A program made the position numbers and the translations under genes. Under the pieces are notes generated by a model, which saw nothing but the letters and a program-made list of their open reading frames with translations, was not told the DNA's origin and searched no databases. From Selenomonas sp. GACV-9 (GTDB lineage: Bacteria > Bacillota > Negativicutes > Selenomonadales > Selenomonadaceae), in assembly GCA_900116485.1 (NCBI GenBank), contig FPAX01000002.1, positions 186,001 through 250,000 on the forward strand: a stretch of DNA of 64,000 bases, read 5' to 3'. Shown in pieces: positions 55,764 through 64,000 of the stretch. The stretch's first letter is position 1. Each line of letters opens with the position of its first letter.

Positions 55764-58232
55764 TTACGACATCATGACAGGCTTGACCTGCCAGATTTCA
55801 TTGGCATACTCATCGATCGTGCGGTCAGATGAGAAGCAGCCAGAGTTGGCAATGTTCATCGCCGAGGATTTCAGCCAATTGTATTTGTCCTTATAGCGGC
55901 GCATGATTTCCTCATGGGCCTCAGCATAGGCATTGAAATCCTTGAGGATGAAGAACTCGTCATTGGCGTGCAGCAGATAGTCATACAGCGAATGGAAATC
56001 GCCATAGCTGCCGTCCACGAGCTGATTGACGACCAGGCGCACATTCGGGTTCGTGTTGTACTCATCCCAAGCGGAATACGTGCCCGTCGCATAGTAGGTC
56101 AGGACTTCTTCTGCTCTGAGGCCGAAGATGACACAATGCTCGTCGCCGCCAACAGCCTCGCGGATCTCGACATTGGCTCCATCGAGCGTGCCCAGCGTGA
56201 TGGCACCGTTCATCATGAACTTCATGTTGCCAGTACCCGAAGCCTCCTTGGATGCCGTCGAGATCTGCTCACTGACATCAGCAGCCGGATAGACGATCTC
56301 ACCAATCGAGACACCGAAGTTCTCGATGAATACGATCTTGATCTTGCCCTTGATGCTGGCATCATTATTGACTTTTGCAGCCACCGCATTGATCAGGCGG
56401 ATCGTTTCCTTGGCAATGTAGTAGCCTGGCGCAGCCTTGCCGCCAAAGATATAAGTTGTCGGCAGCATATCATAGCTCTTATCGGTCTTGAGCCGGTTAT
56501 ACTGATACATGATATGCAGGATATTCATGAGCTGACGCTTATACGAATGGATGCGTTTGACCTGGATATCAAAGATAGAATCCGGATCGACCTCGATATG
56601 ATTATGCTCTTTGATGTACTCAGCCAAAGCTGCCTTGCGCAGGCGTTTGACTTTGCCGAGCTCAGCCAGGAACGGCTTATCATCGACAAAATCATTGAGC
56701 AGGTCAAGCTGCTCCGGATGGCGGTGCCAACGGCGGCTGCCGATGGTCGCATCAATGAGGTTCGCAAGCTCCGGATTGGCCCCCATGAGCCAGCGGCGAT
56801 GAGTGATGCCATTCGTCTTATTGTTGAACATCTTCGGATTGTACTCGCAGAAGTCGCGCAGCGTCGTGGTCTTGAGGATGTCCGAATGAATCTTGGCTAC
56901 GCCGTTTACGCTATGGCAGCCGACGATTGCCAGACGTGCCATATGAACCATGCCATCCTCGATAATCGAAAGCGCACGTACCTTGCCTTCATCCTGCGGA
57001 TAGCGCTCACGCACTTCCTCCAGATGACGGCGATTGATCTCGTCGATAATCATATAGACGCGCGGCAACAACGTGCGGAACATGTCAACCGGCCATTTTT
57101 CCAGGGCCTCCGGCATGATCGTATGGTTCGTATACGCAATCGTGCTCTTCGTGATGACCCAGGCCTCATTCCATTCAAGCCCCTCCTCATCGACCAGGAT
57201 GCGCATAAGCTCAGCCACTGCCACTGCCGGATGGGTATCATTGATATGGATGGCGATCTTCTGGCCGAAGTCATGGATGTCCATGCCCGTCTTCTTGTAA
57301 TGGCGCACGATGCTCTGCACGCCAGCCGACGTCATGAAGTATTCCTGGATCAGGCGCATGCGACGGCCATCATAGGTGCTGTCATCCGGATAGAGGTAAC
57401 GCGTGATGCTCTCGACAAACATGCGGTACTCATTTTTCTGGCGCATCTGTTCCTGGGTCAACATGCCATAATCCGAGAAGTCACGATTGACCTCTGCATT
57501 CCAGAGGCGCAACGTATTGACCGTATTGTTATGATAGCCGACAATCGGCACGTCATACGGCACGGCCATTACGGTCATCGGGTTCTCATAGACCAGCTTG
57601 AGGCTGCCATCCTCCATCTCTTTCATATAGGCATGGCCGTTGAACTTGACATCGACAGCCTTATCCGGCTTGCGGTATTCCCAGGCAAAACCATCACGCA
57701 GCCAGTTATCAGGAATCTCAACCTGGTTGCCATCGATGATCTTCTGCTCGAACAGGCCATACTGGTAGCGGATGCTGCAGCCATGGCCCGGCAGGCGGTG
57801 CGCTGCCATCGAGTCGATGAAGCAGGCAGCCAGACGGCCCAGGCCACCATTGCCGAGGCCGGCATCCGGCTCTTCCTCATAAGTCTTGAACAAGTCAAGA
57901 TTGAAGTCTTCGAGGACTTCCTTGACAGCCTCCTCGATGCCGAGGTTGATGAGGTTCGCCTTGAGCAGGCGGCCCATCAGGAACTCAATCGAGAAATAAT
58001 AAACCTGTTTTTCTTCACGCTCCCCGTAAGTACGGTTCGTCTTGATCCAGTTATCGGAAATATACTGCTTTGCCGTAGCTGCTACCGTCTGATAGATTTC
58101 CGTCGGCGTCAACTCATTGAGGTCGCGGCCCCACATGATATGGGCCGTATTGACAAAGCGATTTTTCAAGCCTTCTTTGAGTTTTTCAAATTCCTTGTTC
58201 TTGGGACTTTTCTGTTTCTTTTCTCTGGCCAA
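55764..58232 (-). CDS. glgP: Glycogen phosphorylase
   Basis: Degrades glycogen to glucose 1-phosphate, PLP-dependent GT35 enzyme. From the start used here it has 822 residues, as usual. The signature EASGTGNMKFMMNGAITLGTLDG contains the PLP-binding Lys. DAGLGNGGLGRLAACFIDSMA and the HINDTHPAVAVAELMRILVDEEG block are typical. The N-terminal frame continues to 58268, but AAAGGAGAG lies eight bases before a TTG at 58232, which I prefer; an ATG at 58265 lacks a ribosome site. It is preceded by glgD and followed by glgB in the same operon. Confidence 0.95.
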   Translation of the reverse strand: MAREKKQKSPKNKEFEKLKEGLKNRFVNTAHIMWGRDLNELTPTEIYQTVAATAKQYISDNWIKTNRTYGEREEKQVYYFSIEFLMGRLLKANLINLGIEEAVKEVLEDFNLDLFKTYEEEPDAGLGNGGLGRLAACFIDSMAAHRLPGHGCSIRYQYGLFEQKIIDGNQVEIPDNWLRDGFAWEYRKPDKAVDVKFNGHAYMKEMEDGSLKLVYENPMTVMAVPYDVPIVGYHNNTVNTLRLWNAEVNRDFSDYGMLTQEQMRQKNEYRMFVESITRYLYPDDSTYDGRRMRLIQEYFMTSAGVQSIVRHYKKTGMDIHDFGQKIAIHINDTHPAVAVAELMRILVDEEGLEWNEAWVITKSTIAYTNHTIMPEALEKWPVDMFRTLLPRVYMIIDEINRRHLEEVRERYPQDEGKVRALSIIEDGMVHMARLAIVGCHSVNGVAKIHSDILKTTTLRDFCEYNPKMFNNKTNGITHRRWLMGANPELANLIDATIGSRRWHRHPEQLDLLNDFVDDKPFLAELGKVKRLRKAALAEYIKEHNHIEVDPDSIFDIQVKRIHSYKRQLMNILHIMYQYNRLKTDKSYDMLPTTYIFGGKAAPGYYIAKETIRLINAVAAKVNNDASIKGKIKIVFIENFGVSIGEIVYPAADVSEQISTASKEASGTGNMKFMMNGAITLGTLDGANVEIREAVGGDEHCVIFGLRAEEVLTYYATGTYSAWDEYNTNPNVRLVVNQLVDGSYGDFHSLYDYLLHANDEFFILKDFNAYAEAHEEIMRRYKDKYNWLKSSAMNIANSGCFSSDRTIDEYANEIWQVKPVMMS

Positions 58233-58285
58233 ATCAAAACACTCTCCTTTGGCTGTACCCTTCATCAAAATATATCAAACAACAA

Positions 58286-58342
58286 CAGCCGTTGTAACCG
58301 CCACTGCCCGTTATAAGCAGTGGTGCCTCGTTACAACGGCTG
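58286..58342 (-). other. Long intercistronic hairpin between glgD and glgP
   Basis: Outer arms CAGCCGTTGTAAC / GTTACAACGGCTG (13 bp, perfect) and inner arms CCACTGC / GCAGTGG (7 bp) form one extended stem-loop in the 119-base gap. On the minus strand TTGTTGTTTG follows, so it could be a leaky terminator or a processing and stability element. Confidence 0.7.
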
Positions 58343-58351
58343 ACCTTGACA

Positions 58352-59458
58352 TCAGATGACGACATTCTTCGTGACAATCAGCGGATAGTTCTGTGCGCCC
58401 TTGAGCCACTTCTCCTTCGTGATCACTACGTTCTTGTCGCAGATGACATTCTCGATGAGCGAACCCTCCTGAATGTCACATTTCTGCATGATGATAGAAT
58501 TCTTGATCTTAACGTCCTTGCCGACCTTGACGCCGCGGAACAGGATACTGTTCTCGACCTCACCGCGGACGACACAGCCGTTAGCGATCAGTGAATTCTT
58601 GACTTCTGCCGTTTCCTTATACTGAACCGGCACTTCATCCTTGACCTTCGTATAGATGGAATTCTCGCCCATGAAGAGCTCTTCCCATACCTTCGGTTGC
58701 AGGATGTCCATATTCGATTTATAATACGCTGCCGTAGAATCTACGTGAGCGACATACCCATCGTGCTCACAAGCATAGATATTATACTCGGAAGCACGGC
58801 GGATGATGCCATCCATCAGCAGATCCTGACCGCCATGCTCATAGGTGAAGCGAACCATCTCGACAAAGATGCGCTTCTCCATGAGATAAACGCTCATGGA
58901 AACCTGCGAACCATCATAGACAGCCGGCTTCTCGGCAATATCCGTCACCAGGCCATTCTCAGCCGTCTCGATGACGACATTCTTGCCTGTTGTCTCCTCA
59001 TTGACGGTATGATAGACCATCGTGATATCTGCACCGGTATTCTGATGGAACCGCAGCAGCTGACTGAAGTCTATATTGTAAACAAAGCTGCCGCTTGTCA
59101 GCAACACATATTTCTGCGTACTATGCTCGAAGAAATCCAGATTATGGTAGAAATTCTTCAGGTCGCCCTTGCGTATCGTACTCTCCTGCTGCGGAGCCGG
59201 CAGGTAGAACAGACCGTCATGACGGCGGGCCAAATCCCAATCCTTACCGGAACGCAGATGATCAAGAACCGAACGCGGCTTATCCGGCAGCATGACTCCG
59301 ACATTGGATATGCCGGAGTTTACCATGCTCGAAAGCGTGAAATCAATCAGCCGGTATCTGCCGGCAAACGGCATCGACTCCACGGCGCGCCGATCCGTCA
59401 TCTCACGAATCAGGCTATTCTCTTCCTGAAGATTGATAATCCCCATTACTGTTTTCAA
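58352..59458 (-). CDS. glgD: Glucose-1-phosphate adenylyltransferase subunit GlgD
   Basis: Second subunit of the two-gene ADP-glucose pyrophosphorylase found in Firmicutes; it modulates the catalytic GlgC. The 368-residue protein has the nucleotidyltransferase fold with SMPFAGRYRLIDFTLSSMVNSGI and a left-handed helix domain at the C-terminus (NGCVVRGEVENSILFRGVKVG). The catalytic GGxGxRL loop of GlgC is absent (GIINLQEENSLIREMTDRR). That is typical of GlgD and explains its lack of strong activity. The start is a TTG at 59458 with GGAG upstream; it lies 54 bases after glgC. Confidence 0.95.
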   Translation of the reverse strand: MKTVMGIINLQEENSLIREMTDRRAVESMPFAGRYRLIDFTLSSMVNSGISNVGVMLPDKPRSVLDHLRSGKDWDLARRHDGLFYLPAPQQESTIRKGDLKNFYHNLDFFEHSTQKYVLLTSGSFVYNIDFSQLLRFHQNTGADITMVYHTVNEETTGKNVVIETAENGLVTDIAEKPAVYDGSQVSMSVYLMEKRIFVEMVRFTYEHGGQDLLMDGIIRRASEYNIYACEHDGYVAHVDSTAAYYKSNMDILQPKVWEELFMGENSIYTKVKDEVPVQYKETAEVKNSLIANGCVVRGEVENSILFRGVKVGKDVKIKNSIIMQKCDIQEGSLIENVICDKNVVITKEKWLKGAQNYPLIVTKNVVI

Positions 59459-59512
59459 TTTTATTCACTCCGATCCTACTATGACTTAGGTTGCTGTGTA
59501 ATCTTGTGCGTA

Positions 59513-60667
59513 TCAGCCAGCCTGTTTGCTGCCTGCCTCCGTCAATACAGTCTCGCCCTCGGCCACGACAGTGATGGCACCTTTCTCGCCAGATACCTTC
59601 GCGCCCTCTGCGATTTCGCAGTTCTGAGCGATGATTGCATAGTCGACAACAGCATTGTCACGGATGACCGTAGACGGCATGACGACCGAGTTGGTTACCT
59701 TAGCGCCCTTACCGATGCGGACTCCCGGGAAAATCACCGAGTTCTCGACTTCGCCCAGGATCATCGATCCTTCACTGACCATCGAGTTCTTGACCTTGGC
59801 ATCCGGTCCGATGTAATGCGGCGGCATGGAGGGATTGCAGGAGCAGATTTTCCAGTCGCCATTGATTTCGAACGGCGGTACATCTTGCAGGAGATCCATA
59901 TTGGCCTGCCAGAGACTCTCAATCGTCCCGACGTCTTTCCAATAGCCATCAAATGCATAGGAGTACAGGCGTGCTTTGTCTGCCAGCATCTTTGGGATGA
60001 TGTTCTTACCGAAGTCATGGCTGCTGGTCTCATCCTTTGCATCATCCTCGAGATATTTCTTGAGGAAGCTCTTGTTGAAGATGTAGATGCCCATCGAGGC
60101 CAGATTGCTCTTCGGATTGGCCGGTTTCTCCTCAAACTCTTCGATGCGTCCATCTTTATCTGTATTCATGATACCGAAGCGCGGAGCTTCGTCCCAGGGA
60201 ACCTCGATAACACCGATTGTTGCCTCGGCCTTATTCATCTTATGAGCTTCAAGCATCCACGAATAATCCATCGTGTAGATGTGATCGCCAGACAGGATCA
60301 GTACGTACTCCGGATCAGTCAGATCGATGAAGTTGAGGTTCTGATAGATGGCATCGGCCGTGCCACGATACCAGTCAGCCCCCTTCTCTCTTGCGTACGG
60401 CGGCAGGATGAAGATGCCTCCCTCTTTCTTATCCAGATCCCAGGCACTGCCTGACGCCAGATAATTATGCAGTTCAAGCGGACGATACTGCGTCAGTACG
60501 CCAACCTTGTCAATGCCGGAATTCGCACAGTTGCTCAACGGAAAATCAATGATACGGTACTTACCACCGAACGGCACTGCCGGTTTTGCGATTTTCTTTG
60601 TCAACGCCCCCAGCCGGCTACCCTGACCACCAGCCAGAATCATTGCTAAGCATTCTGTCTTTCTCAT
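59513..60667 (-). CDS. glgC: Glucose-1-phosphate adenylyltransferase (ADP-glucose pyrophosphorylase)
   Basis: Commits glucose 1-phosphate to glycogen by making ADP-glucose; 384 residues. The pyrophosphorylase loop [16 protein letters not shown] and [22 protein letters not shown], plus [14 protein letters not shown] and [11 protein letters not shown], are family motifs. The C-terminal part is a beta-helix with [17 protein letters not shown]. The long frame to 60847 has no ribosome site; the ATG at 60667 follows GGGGG with spacing 7. It is the first gene of the glg operon, and a leader hairpin and promoter lie upstream (60692-60788). Confidence 0.97.
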   Translation of the reverse strand: MRKTECLAMILAGGQGSRLGALTKKIAKPAVPFGGKYRIIDFPLSNCANSGIDKVGVLTQYRPLELHNYLASGSAWDLDKKEGGIFILPPYAREKGADWYRGTADAIYQNLNFIDLTDPEYVLILSGDHIYTMDYSWMLEAHKMNKAEATIGVIEVPWDEAPRFGIMNTDKDGRIEEFEEKPANPKSNLASMGIYIFNKSFLKKYLEDDAKDETSSHDFGKNIIPKMLADKARLYSYAFDGYWKDVGTIESLWQANMDLLQDVPPFEINGDWKICSCNPSMPPHYIGPDAKVKNSMVSEGSMILGEVENSVIFPGVRIGKGAKVTNSVVMPSTVIRDNAVVDYAIIAQNCEIAEGAKVSGEKGAITVVAEGETVLTEAGSKQAG

Positions 60668-60691
60668 AAAAAATCCCCCTTGGATGATGTA

Positions 60692-60724
60692 GAAAGCAAT
60701 CTCCCCTTTTTTACGATTGCTTTC
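60692..60724 (-). promoter_or_regulatory. Inverted repeat in the glgC leader
   Basis: GAAAGCAATC and GATTGCTTTC form a perfect 10-bp inverted repeat with a 13-base spacer, 25 bases before the glgC ATG. No T run follows on the minus strand, so it is either an operator or an RNA structure near the ribosome site. Confidence 0.55.
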
Positions 60725-60758
60725 CATATATGTATCTATAAAAACAGATTTCTCTGTT

Positions 60759-60788
60759 AATATACATGAATATCCATTTTTAACGCAA
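60759..60788 (-). promoter_or_regulatory. Promoter candidate of the glg operon
   Basis: TTGCGT and TATATT with an 18-base spacer on the minus strand, about 90 bases before glgC. The 365-base gap 60668-61032 also holds the leader inverted repeat, a small AACAGA/TCTGTT hairpin just after the promoter, and AT-rich DNA in which I see no gene. Confidence 0.5.
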
Positions 60789-61002
60789 AACCACGATTTT
60801 CCATCAAAAACGTTCCATTTTCCCCACCGACACCGAGCGCTTTCCACATCTGACGCCTTACGGCACTCCCGCTATCCACTTGGGAAAATCAATTTATACT
60901 CTAGTAATTTCGCCAAAAATTTTTTTATTCCTGCCTCAAAAGAAAAAAATTGGCATAAATTTTATTTTTTATTTCATAATCTGCATATATATGATATTTA
61001 GA

Positions 61003-61045
61003 TATAAAAAAAGACGTTTTTATGACAAATAGTCATAAAAACGTC
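61003..61045 (-). terminator. Rho-independent terminator of the amidase/membrane-protein pair
   Basis: Perfect 14-bp stem GACGTTTTTATGAC / GTCATAAAAACGTC with a 5-base loop, followed by a run of seven T on the minus strand. The stem overlaps the end of the upstream coding frame. Confidence 0.93.
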
Positions 61046-61365
61046 CAAACCAGCGCACCGATAAACAGCGCAACGCTGAACCCCAGCATCATGTTGCTGA
61101 CCGGTTTTCCATATTCTCCTAAAAACTGCAGCGCCAGTGGCCGCATCTCATGCACCAGAAATGATACACAGACAAAGATCAGCGGACTGTCATCAGTCAC
61201 CCACTCGTAGAGCAGGATAACCACCGCCATGGCTATAGCCAAGAGTTCTCCACGGGCATAACCGATTTTCCTTGGCTGCAGCGCCTCATCATGAACAGCA
61301 CGGCTGATAGGATTGCCGAACTCATCCGTGCGTTCCTCTTCCCGGACAAACCATCGATAACGCAT
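61033..61365 (-). CDS. Small membrane protein, 110 residues
   Basis: Not recognised. An N-terminal hydrophilic part of about 40 residues (VREEERTDEFGNPISRAV) is followed by three predicted membrane helices (LLAIAMAVVILLYEW, PLIFVCVSFLVHEM, MLGFSVALFIGALVW). It starts 19 bases after the amidase stop with GAGGAGGG as ribosome site, so it shares that transcript. The stop codon lies within the terminator stem. No functional motif is visible. Confidence 0.8.
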   Translation of the reverse strand: MRYRWFVREEERTDEFGNPISRAVHDEALQPRKIGYARGELLAIAMAVVILLYEWVTDDSPLIFVCVSFLVHEMRPLALQFLGEYGKPVSNMMLGFSVALFIGALVWTFL

Positions 61366-61384
61366 GTCAGCCCTCCTCTATTGC

Positions 61385-61996
61385 TCAGTACAGTTCGGCG
61401 GCATCAGCCACCAGACCATCAAGCATATTATACAGGCTGCGTCCCGGACAATCCGTCGAATTGTACTCACGGTGTCCCTTGATATGATTGCGGTCAGGGG
61501 TAATGCCATAGAAGCGGCACAACGCAGCCAAAAGCCTGGCAGCGGATTTCATCTGCGCCGAGGTCGGCACCGCCTCCATGAAATTGCCCACCACATTGAC
61601 ACCAATCGTGTGCCAGTTATGCTGATAGCAGTGTGCTCCCAGCATATCCATTGGGCGGCCACGCTCAATGGTGCCATCCTTGCGGATCAAGAAATGATAT
61701 CCGATTCCCGACCAGCCATTGTTCAAATGCCACTGATGGACTTCCTCCGCCGACACATCGCGGTTTGTGCCGCCAATATGATGGATGACAATACCATCCG
61801 TCGTCGTGCGGTTTTCCAGTGACCGGAACTGCAGATCTGTCTCACGGATTGGCACGCCGAGCTTGGAATCCTGCCGGACACCATCCCGGGCAGTGTTCCA
61901 GGCTGCTTCAGCCTGTTTTTGTGGCCAAAGTCCCGGCAGAAAAGCAGCTCCAGCTCCCATACATATGATATTTTTTAAGAACGACCTACGATTCAT
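61385..61996 (-). CDS. Tat-exported N-acetylmuramoyl-L-alanine amidase (PGRP/Amidase_2)
   Basis: A 203-residue peptidoglycan amidase. The N-terminus has a twin-arginine signal (NRRSFLKN, then a hydrophobic stretch ending AEA at residues 29-31). The PGRP-type domain contains the Zn ligands in IVIHHIGGT, IKGHREYNSTDCPG (His and Cys) and the substrate Tyr in GIGYHFLIRKDG. It would cleave the lactyl-Ala bond in the periplasm, in wall turnover or recycling. The gene is followed by a small membrane protein gene in the same unit. Confidence 0.92.
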   Translation of the reverse strand: MNRRSFLKNIICMGAGAAFLPGLWPQKQAEAAWNTARDGVRQDSKLGVPIRETDLQFRSLENRTTTDGIVIHHIGGTNRDVSAEEVHQWHLNNGWSGIGYHFLIRKDGTIERGRPMDMLGAHCYQHNWHTIGVNVVGNFMEAVPTSAQMKSAARLLAALCRFYGITPDRNHIKGHREYNSTDCPGRSLYNMLDGLVADAAELY

Positions 61997-62072
61997 GAAT
62001 ATCTACCTTACTTTTCAACAATAACAGTTCTATTTTAATCCCCCATTCTGAAAAAAGGCGGTAAGTCCTAAT

Positions 62073-63785
62073 TCACCCAACCTGAATCGGGCGCAGCTGC
62101 CAGCTGCCATCACCAGCAAGATGCAGCTCCGTATCGTGCTGCGCAAACAGGGTCGAACGGTGACCAACACTGACGATACTTACCTGCGGCAGTTCCCGCT
62201 TGATGAGTTCATACATCTGCTGCTCGCGCGGCTCATCAAGAGCCGAGCTCGCCTCGTCAAGGAAAATCCAATCTGGTCTGACCAGCAGGATCCGGGCAAA
62301 TGCCAATCGCTGCTGTTCGCCCAAGGACAAGATGCGGCTCCAATCATCCACATCATCCAGACGATCGGCAAATTTCGCCAGACCTACCAGTGTCAATACC
62401 TGCTGCAGACGCGCTGAGTCCTCCTCAGCAGTCAACGGATAGTATAGCGCACGACGCAGACTGCCAAGTGGCAGATAGGGACGCTGCGGCAGGAATAAAG
62501 CACGGCTGCCAGCGGGCAACGATACTTCGCCCTGGCCATAGGGCCAGATGCCGGCCAACGTGCGCAGCAGTGTACTCTTGCCGCAGCCCGAAGCTCCCGT
62601 CACCAACGCACGGCTGCCAGCTGGCAGCGACAACGTGCAGTCACGCAGCAGCACGCGTTCATCCGGCAGCTGCACCTGCAGGTCTGTAAGTGAGAGCTCC
62701 TGCGCAACCTGCTCACCACGGCTTACGCCGTTCTCGATCTCGCCGACTTCCTCTATATGCCCCGTAAAGCCGACCAGACGGCGGATTACAGCCAGCAGCT
62801 GTGCGATGGTATCATAGGACTCGACAAAGTACGACAGCGCATCCTGCACACGGCCAAAAGCAGTTACGGTCTGCATCAAGCCGCCCAAGGCCATACCGCC
62901 AGCAAAATACTGCGGCGCTGCCAGCACCAGCGGCACGATGACCGCCAGTTGCGCGTAACCATTGACATAGAAGTTAAGGATCTTCGTCTGGCGCATCAGC
63001 TGCCAATAATTGCTGATAACATGCGTAAACCGTTCCTTGAAACCAGTTTTCTCTGACCGCTCGCCACGATAGAATGCCACGCTCTCACTGTTCTCACGCA
63101 TGCGCATCATGTTGAAACGAAAATCTGCCTCATAGCGCTGCTGATCGAAATTCAAGCGGATAAGCTTGCGCCCCGCAATATGCGCACCGACCGTACCAAG
63201 GGCCGAATAAACCAACGAGAACCAGAACATATAGCCATAGATGACAAACTCATGACTGCCGACAGGAACCGTAAAAGCCCCCGACAGATTCCAGAGCACG
63301 ACGCCAAAAGCAGCCAGTGTCGTCATCTGCTTAAGGAAACCAATCAAAAGCTGTAAGGTAAGCAGCACAAACTGATTGATATCCTCGCTGATTCGCTGAT
63401 CAGGGTTATCGGTATCGCTCTTCAAGACCTGCAGACGATAATAAGCCTGCTCATGCAGCCATTTGGTCAGATAGTTATCGGTCAGCCAGGTTCGCCACTT
63501 GATCTGCACCATCTGACGCAAATAGATGGCATAGACGGCAATGAGGATATGCAGCGACGCCAACCCCATGAACTCGCCAATCAAAGGCAAAAACAGATTT
63601 TCCTGATACTGCTGCAAGGCATTATAGAATTCATTGTACCAGCTGTTTATGCAGACCAGCAGATACACATCGAAAAAGTTCAAACCGATAACAAAGGCCA
63701 GCAGCCCCCTAGCCTGCCATTTATGTTCAGAGTTCCAATACCCGCGGAACAAGCGCCAAAAGTCGCGCAGAAATCTTCTTTTCAC
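62073..63785 (-). CDS. SbmA/BacA/YddA-type ABC transporter (permease-ATPase fusion)
   Basis: A 570-residue half-size transporter. The membrane part (residues 1 to about 345) has about six helices and the ABC_membrane_2 block RWRTWLTDNYLTKWL-like (here KWRTWLTDNYLTKWLHEQAYY). The ATPase part has Walker A VTGASGCGKSTLLRTL, the signature LSLGEQQRLAFARILL and Walker B WIFLDEASSALDE. Homologues (YddA, BacA, Rv1819c) import peptides or cobalamin; the cargo is unknown here. The start is probably a GTG at 63785, behind AGGA with spacing 8; a GTG at 63794 lies too close to that site. Confidence 0.9.
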   Translation of the reverse strand: MKRRFLRDFWRLFRGYWNSEHKWQARGLLAFVIGLNFFDVYLLVCINSWYNEFYNALQQYQENLFLPLIGEFMGLASLHILIAVYAIYLRQMVQIKWRTWLTDNYLTKWLHEQAYYRLQVLKSDTDNPDQRISEDINQFVLLTLQLLIGFLKQMTTLAAFGVVLWNLSGAFTVPVGSHEFVIYGYMFWFSLVYSALGTVGAHIAGRKLIRLNFDQQRYEADFRFNMMRMRENSESVAFYRGERSEKTGFKERFTHVISNYWQLMRQTKILNFYVNGYAQLAVIVPLVLAAPQYFAGGMALGGLMQTVTAFGRVQDALSYFVESYDTIAQLLAVIRRLVGFTGHIEEVGEIENGVSRGEQVAQELSLTDLQVQLPDERVLLRDCTLSLPAGSRALVTGASGCGKSTLLRTLAGIWPYGQGEVSLPAGSRALFLPQRPYLPLGSLRRALYYPLTAEEDSARLQQVLTLVGLAKFADRLDDVDDWSRILSLGEQQRLAFARILLVRPDWIFLDEASSALDEPREQQMYELIKRELPQVSIVSVGHRSTLFAQHDTELHLAGDGSWQLRPIQVG

Positions 63786-63922
63786 ACCGATCACATCCTA
63801 TCTAGTAATACGTCAAGAGACCGTTGCATTTTAGTATAGACGTTTCTCCAGTTTCCCGCAAGGCTTGATTATGGTAGAATAGAGATGGTTTCACGCCGTG
63901 ATAACAGGAGGTTTATGACACG

Positions 63923-64000
63923 ATGATCCTATATATATTGAGCGCCGCAGCTCTTATCCTGCTGGTTCTGCTCTACCGCTGCCTGCCAAATAAAAAGATT
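63923..64000 (+). CDS. Start of a membrane protein gene, partial
   Basis: A plus-strand frame begins at the ATG at 63923 and is open at the window edge. The first residues (MILYILSAAALILLVLLYRCLP) form one hydrophobic helix followed by a basic stretch. AGGAGG lies 11 bases upstream. An ATG at 63915 closer to that site reads Met-Thr-Arg-stop and overlaps the real start as TGATG. The family cannot be told from 26 codons. Confidence 0.5.
   Translation, partial: MILYILSAAALILLVLLYRCLPNKKI

Noticed and set aside
55914..58316. An 800-codon open frame antisense to glgP on the plus strand
   Set aside because: It lies fully over glgP, whose motifs and ribosome site are clear. Similar long antisense frames occur over glgB (53734-55680), glgA (51522-53264) and the srl operon (6006-7490). 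They come from codon bias and have no ribosome sites or recognisable domains.
60668..60847. 60-residue N-terminal extension of glgC
   Set aside because: The region contains the leader inverted repeat and promoter candidate, and the ATG at 60667 has a good ribosome site and the typical GlgC start.
1..64000. tRNA, rRNA, prophage, insertion sequence or restriction system
   Set aside because: I looked on both strands for typical motifs (tRNA arms, transposases, integrases, methylases) and saw none that I could support. The accessory content is metabolic and envelope-related.

Overview
The window looks like a chromosomal segment from a diderm Firmicute (Negativicutes; Selenomonadaceae such as Selenomonas or Mitsuokella are the best guess, by inference). 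The housekeeping genes and their order are Firmicute-like: carD, a YacL-type PIN/TRAM protein, ispD-ispF-cysS-mrnC-thyX-rlmB, a T-box-controlled serA, and glgC/glgD. One gene encodes an apparent outer-membrane beta-barrel ending in Phe, which requires a second membrane. No rRNA, tRNA, CRISPR array, insertion sequence or prophage was seen. Nearly all genes are on the minus strand. The exceptions are a plus-strand island at about 38.3-44.9 kb and a partial gene at the right edge.

Layout. 1-4.5 kb: isoprenoid/tRNA/rRNA operon (ispD, ispF, cysS, mrnC, thyX, rlmB; rlmB runs off the left edge). 4.6-9.2 kb: a glucitol-type PTS operon (srlA-srlE-srlB plus a homoserine-dehydrogenase-like oxidoreductase) and its SorC-type regulator, placed between yacL and ispD. 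9.2-14.3 kb: yacL, carD, gpsA, tcdA, ftsZ, mostly with clear promoters and terminators. 14.4-17.9 kb: a possible very small transcript, an EamA transporter, a GntP permease and a flavodoxin-like protein.

18.1-29.0 kb: the most interesting part, a seven-gene overlapping operon for a Pel-like exopolysaccharide. In transcription order it encodes a PelD-like c-di-GMP receptor fused to a degenerate SDR domain, a PelE-like protein, a DUF2194 deacetylase, PelF, PelG, a 751-residue coiled-coil/outer-membrane barrel protein, and a secreted GH114 (PelA-hydrolase-like) enzyme. PelA is thus split into two genes, and the barrel protein is a candidate replacement for the PelB/PelC export machinery. It follows holA without a visible terminator.

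29-38 kb: holA, gdhA, a UvrD-like helicase with an embedded DnaQ-type exonuclease, comEC, comEA and small unknown genes. 38.3-44.9 kb: an unrecognised 702-residue protein with a cNMP-binding-like N-terminus, serA (Ser T-box, UCC specifier) divergent from serC, a DeoR regulator and a 50-residue protein. 44.9-48.0 kb: a DUF2225/unknown/DUF4127 operon.

48.2-60.8 kb: a complete glycogen operon, glgC-glgD-glgP-glgB-glgA-(GH13+GH77 fusion). The branching enzyme carries an unusual C-terminal tail of about 205 residues made of Lys/Ala/Thr repeats of histone-H1/PhaF type, a possible tether of glycogen to the nucleoid. Strong hairpins sit between glgD and glgP and between glgP and glgB. 61-64 kb: a small membrane protein, a Tat-exported amidase, an SbmA/YddA-type ABC transporter and the start of a membrane protein gene.
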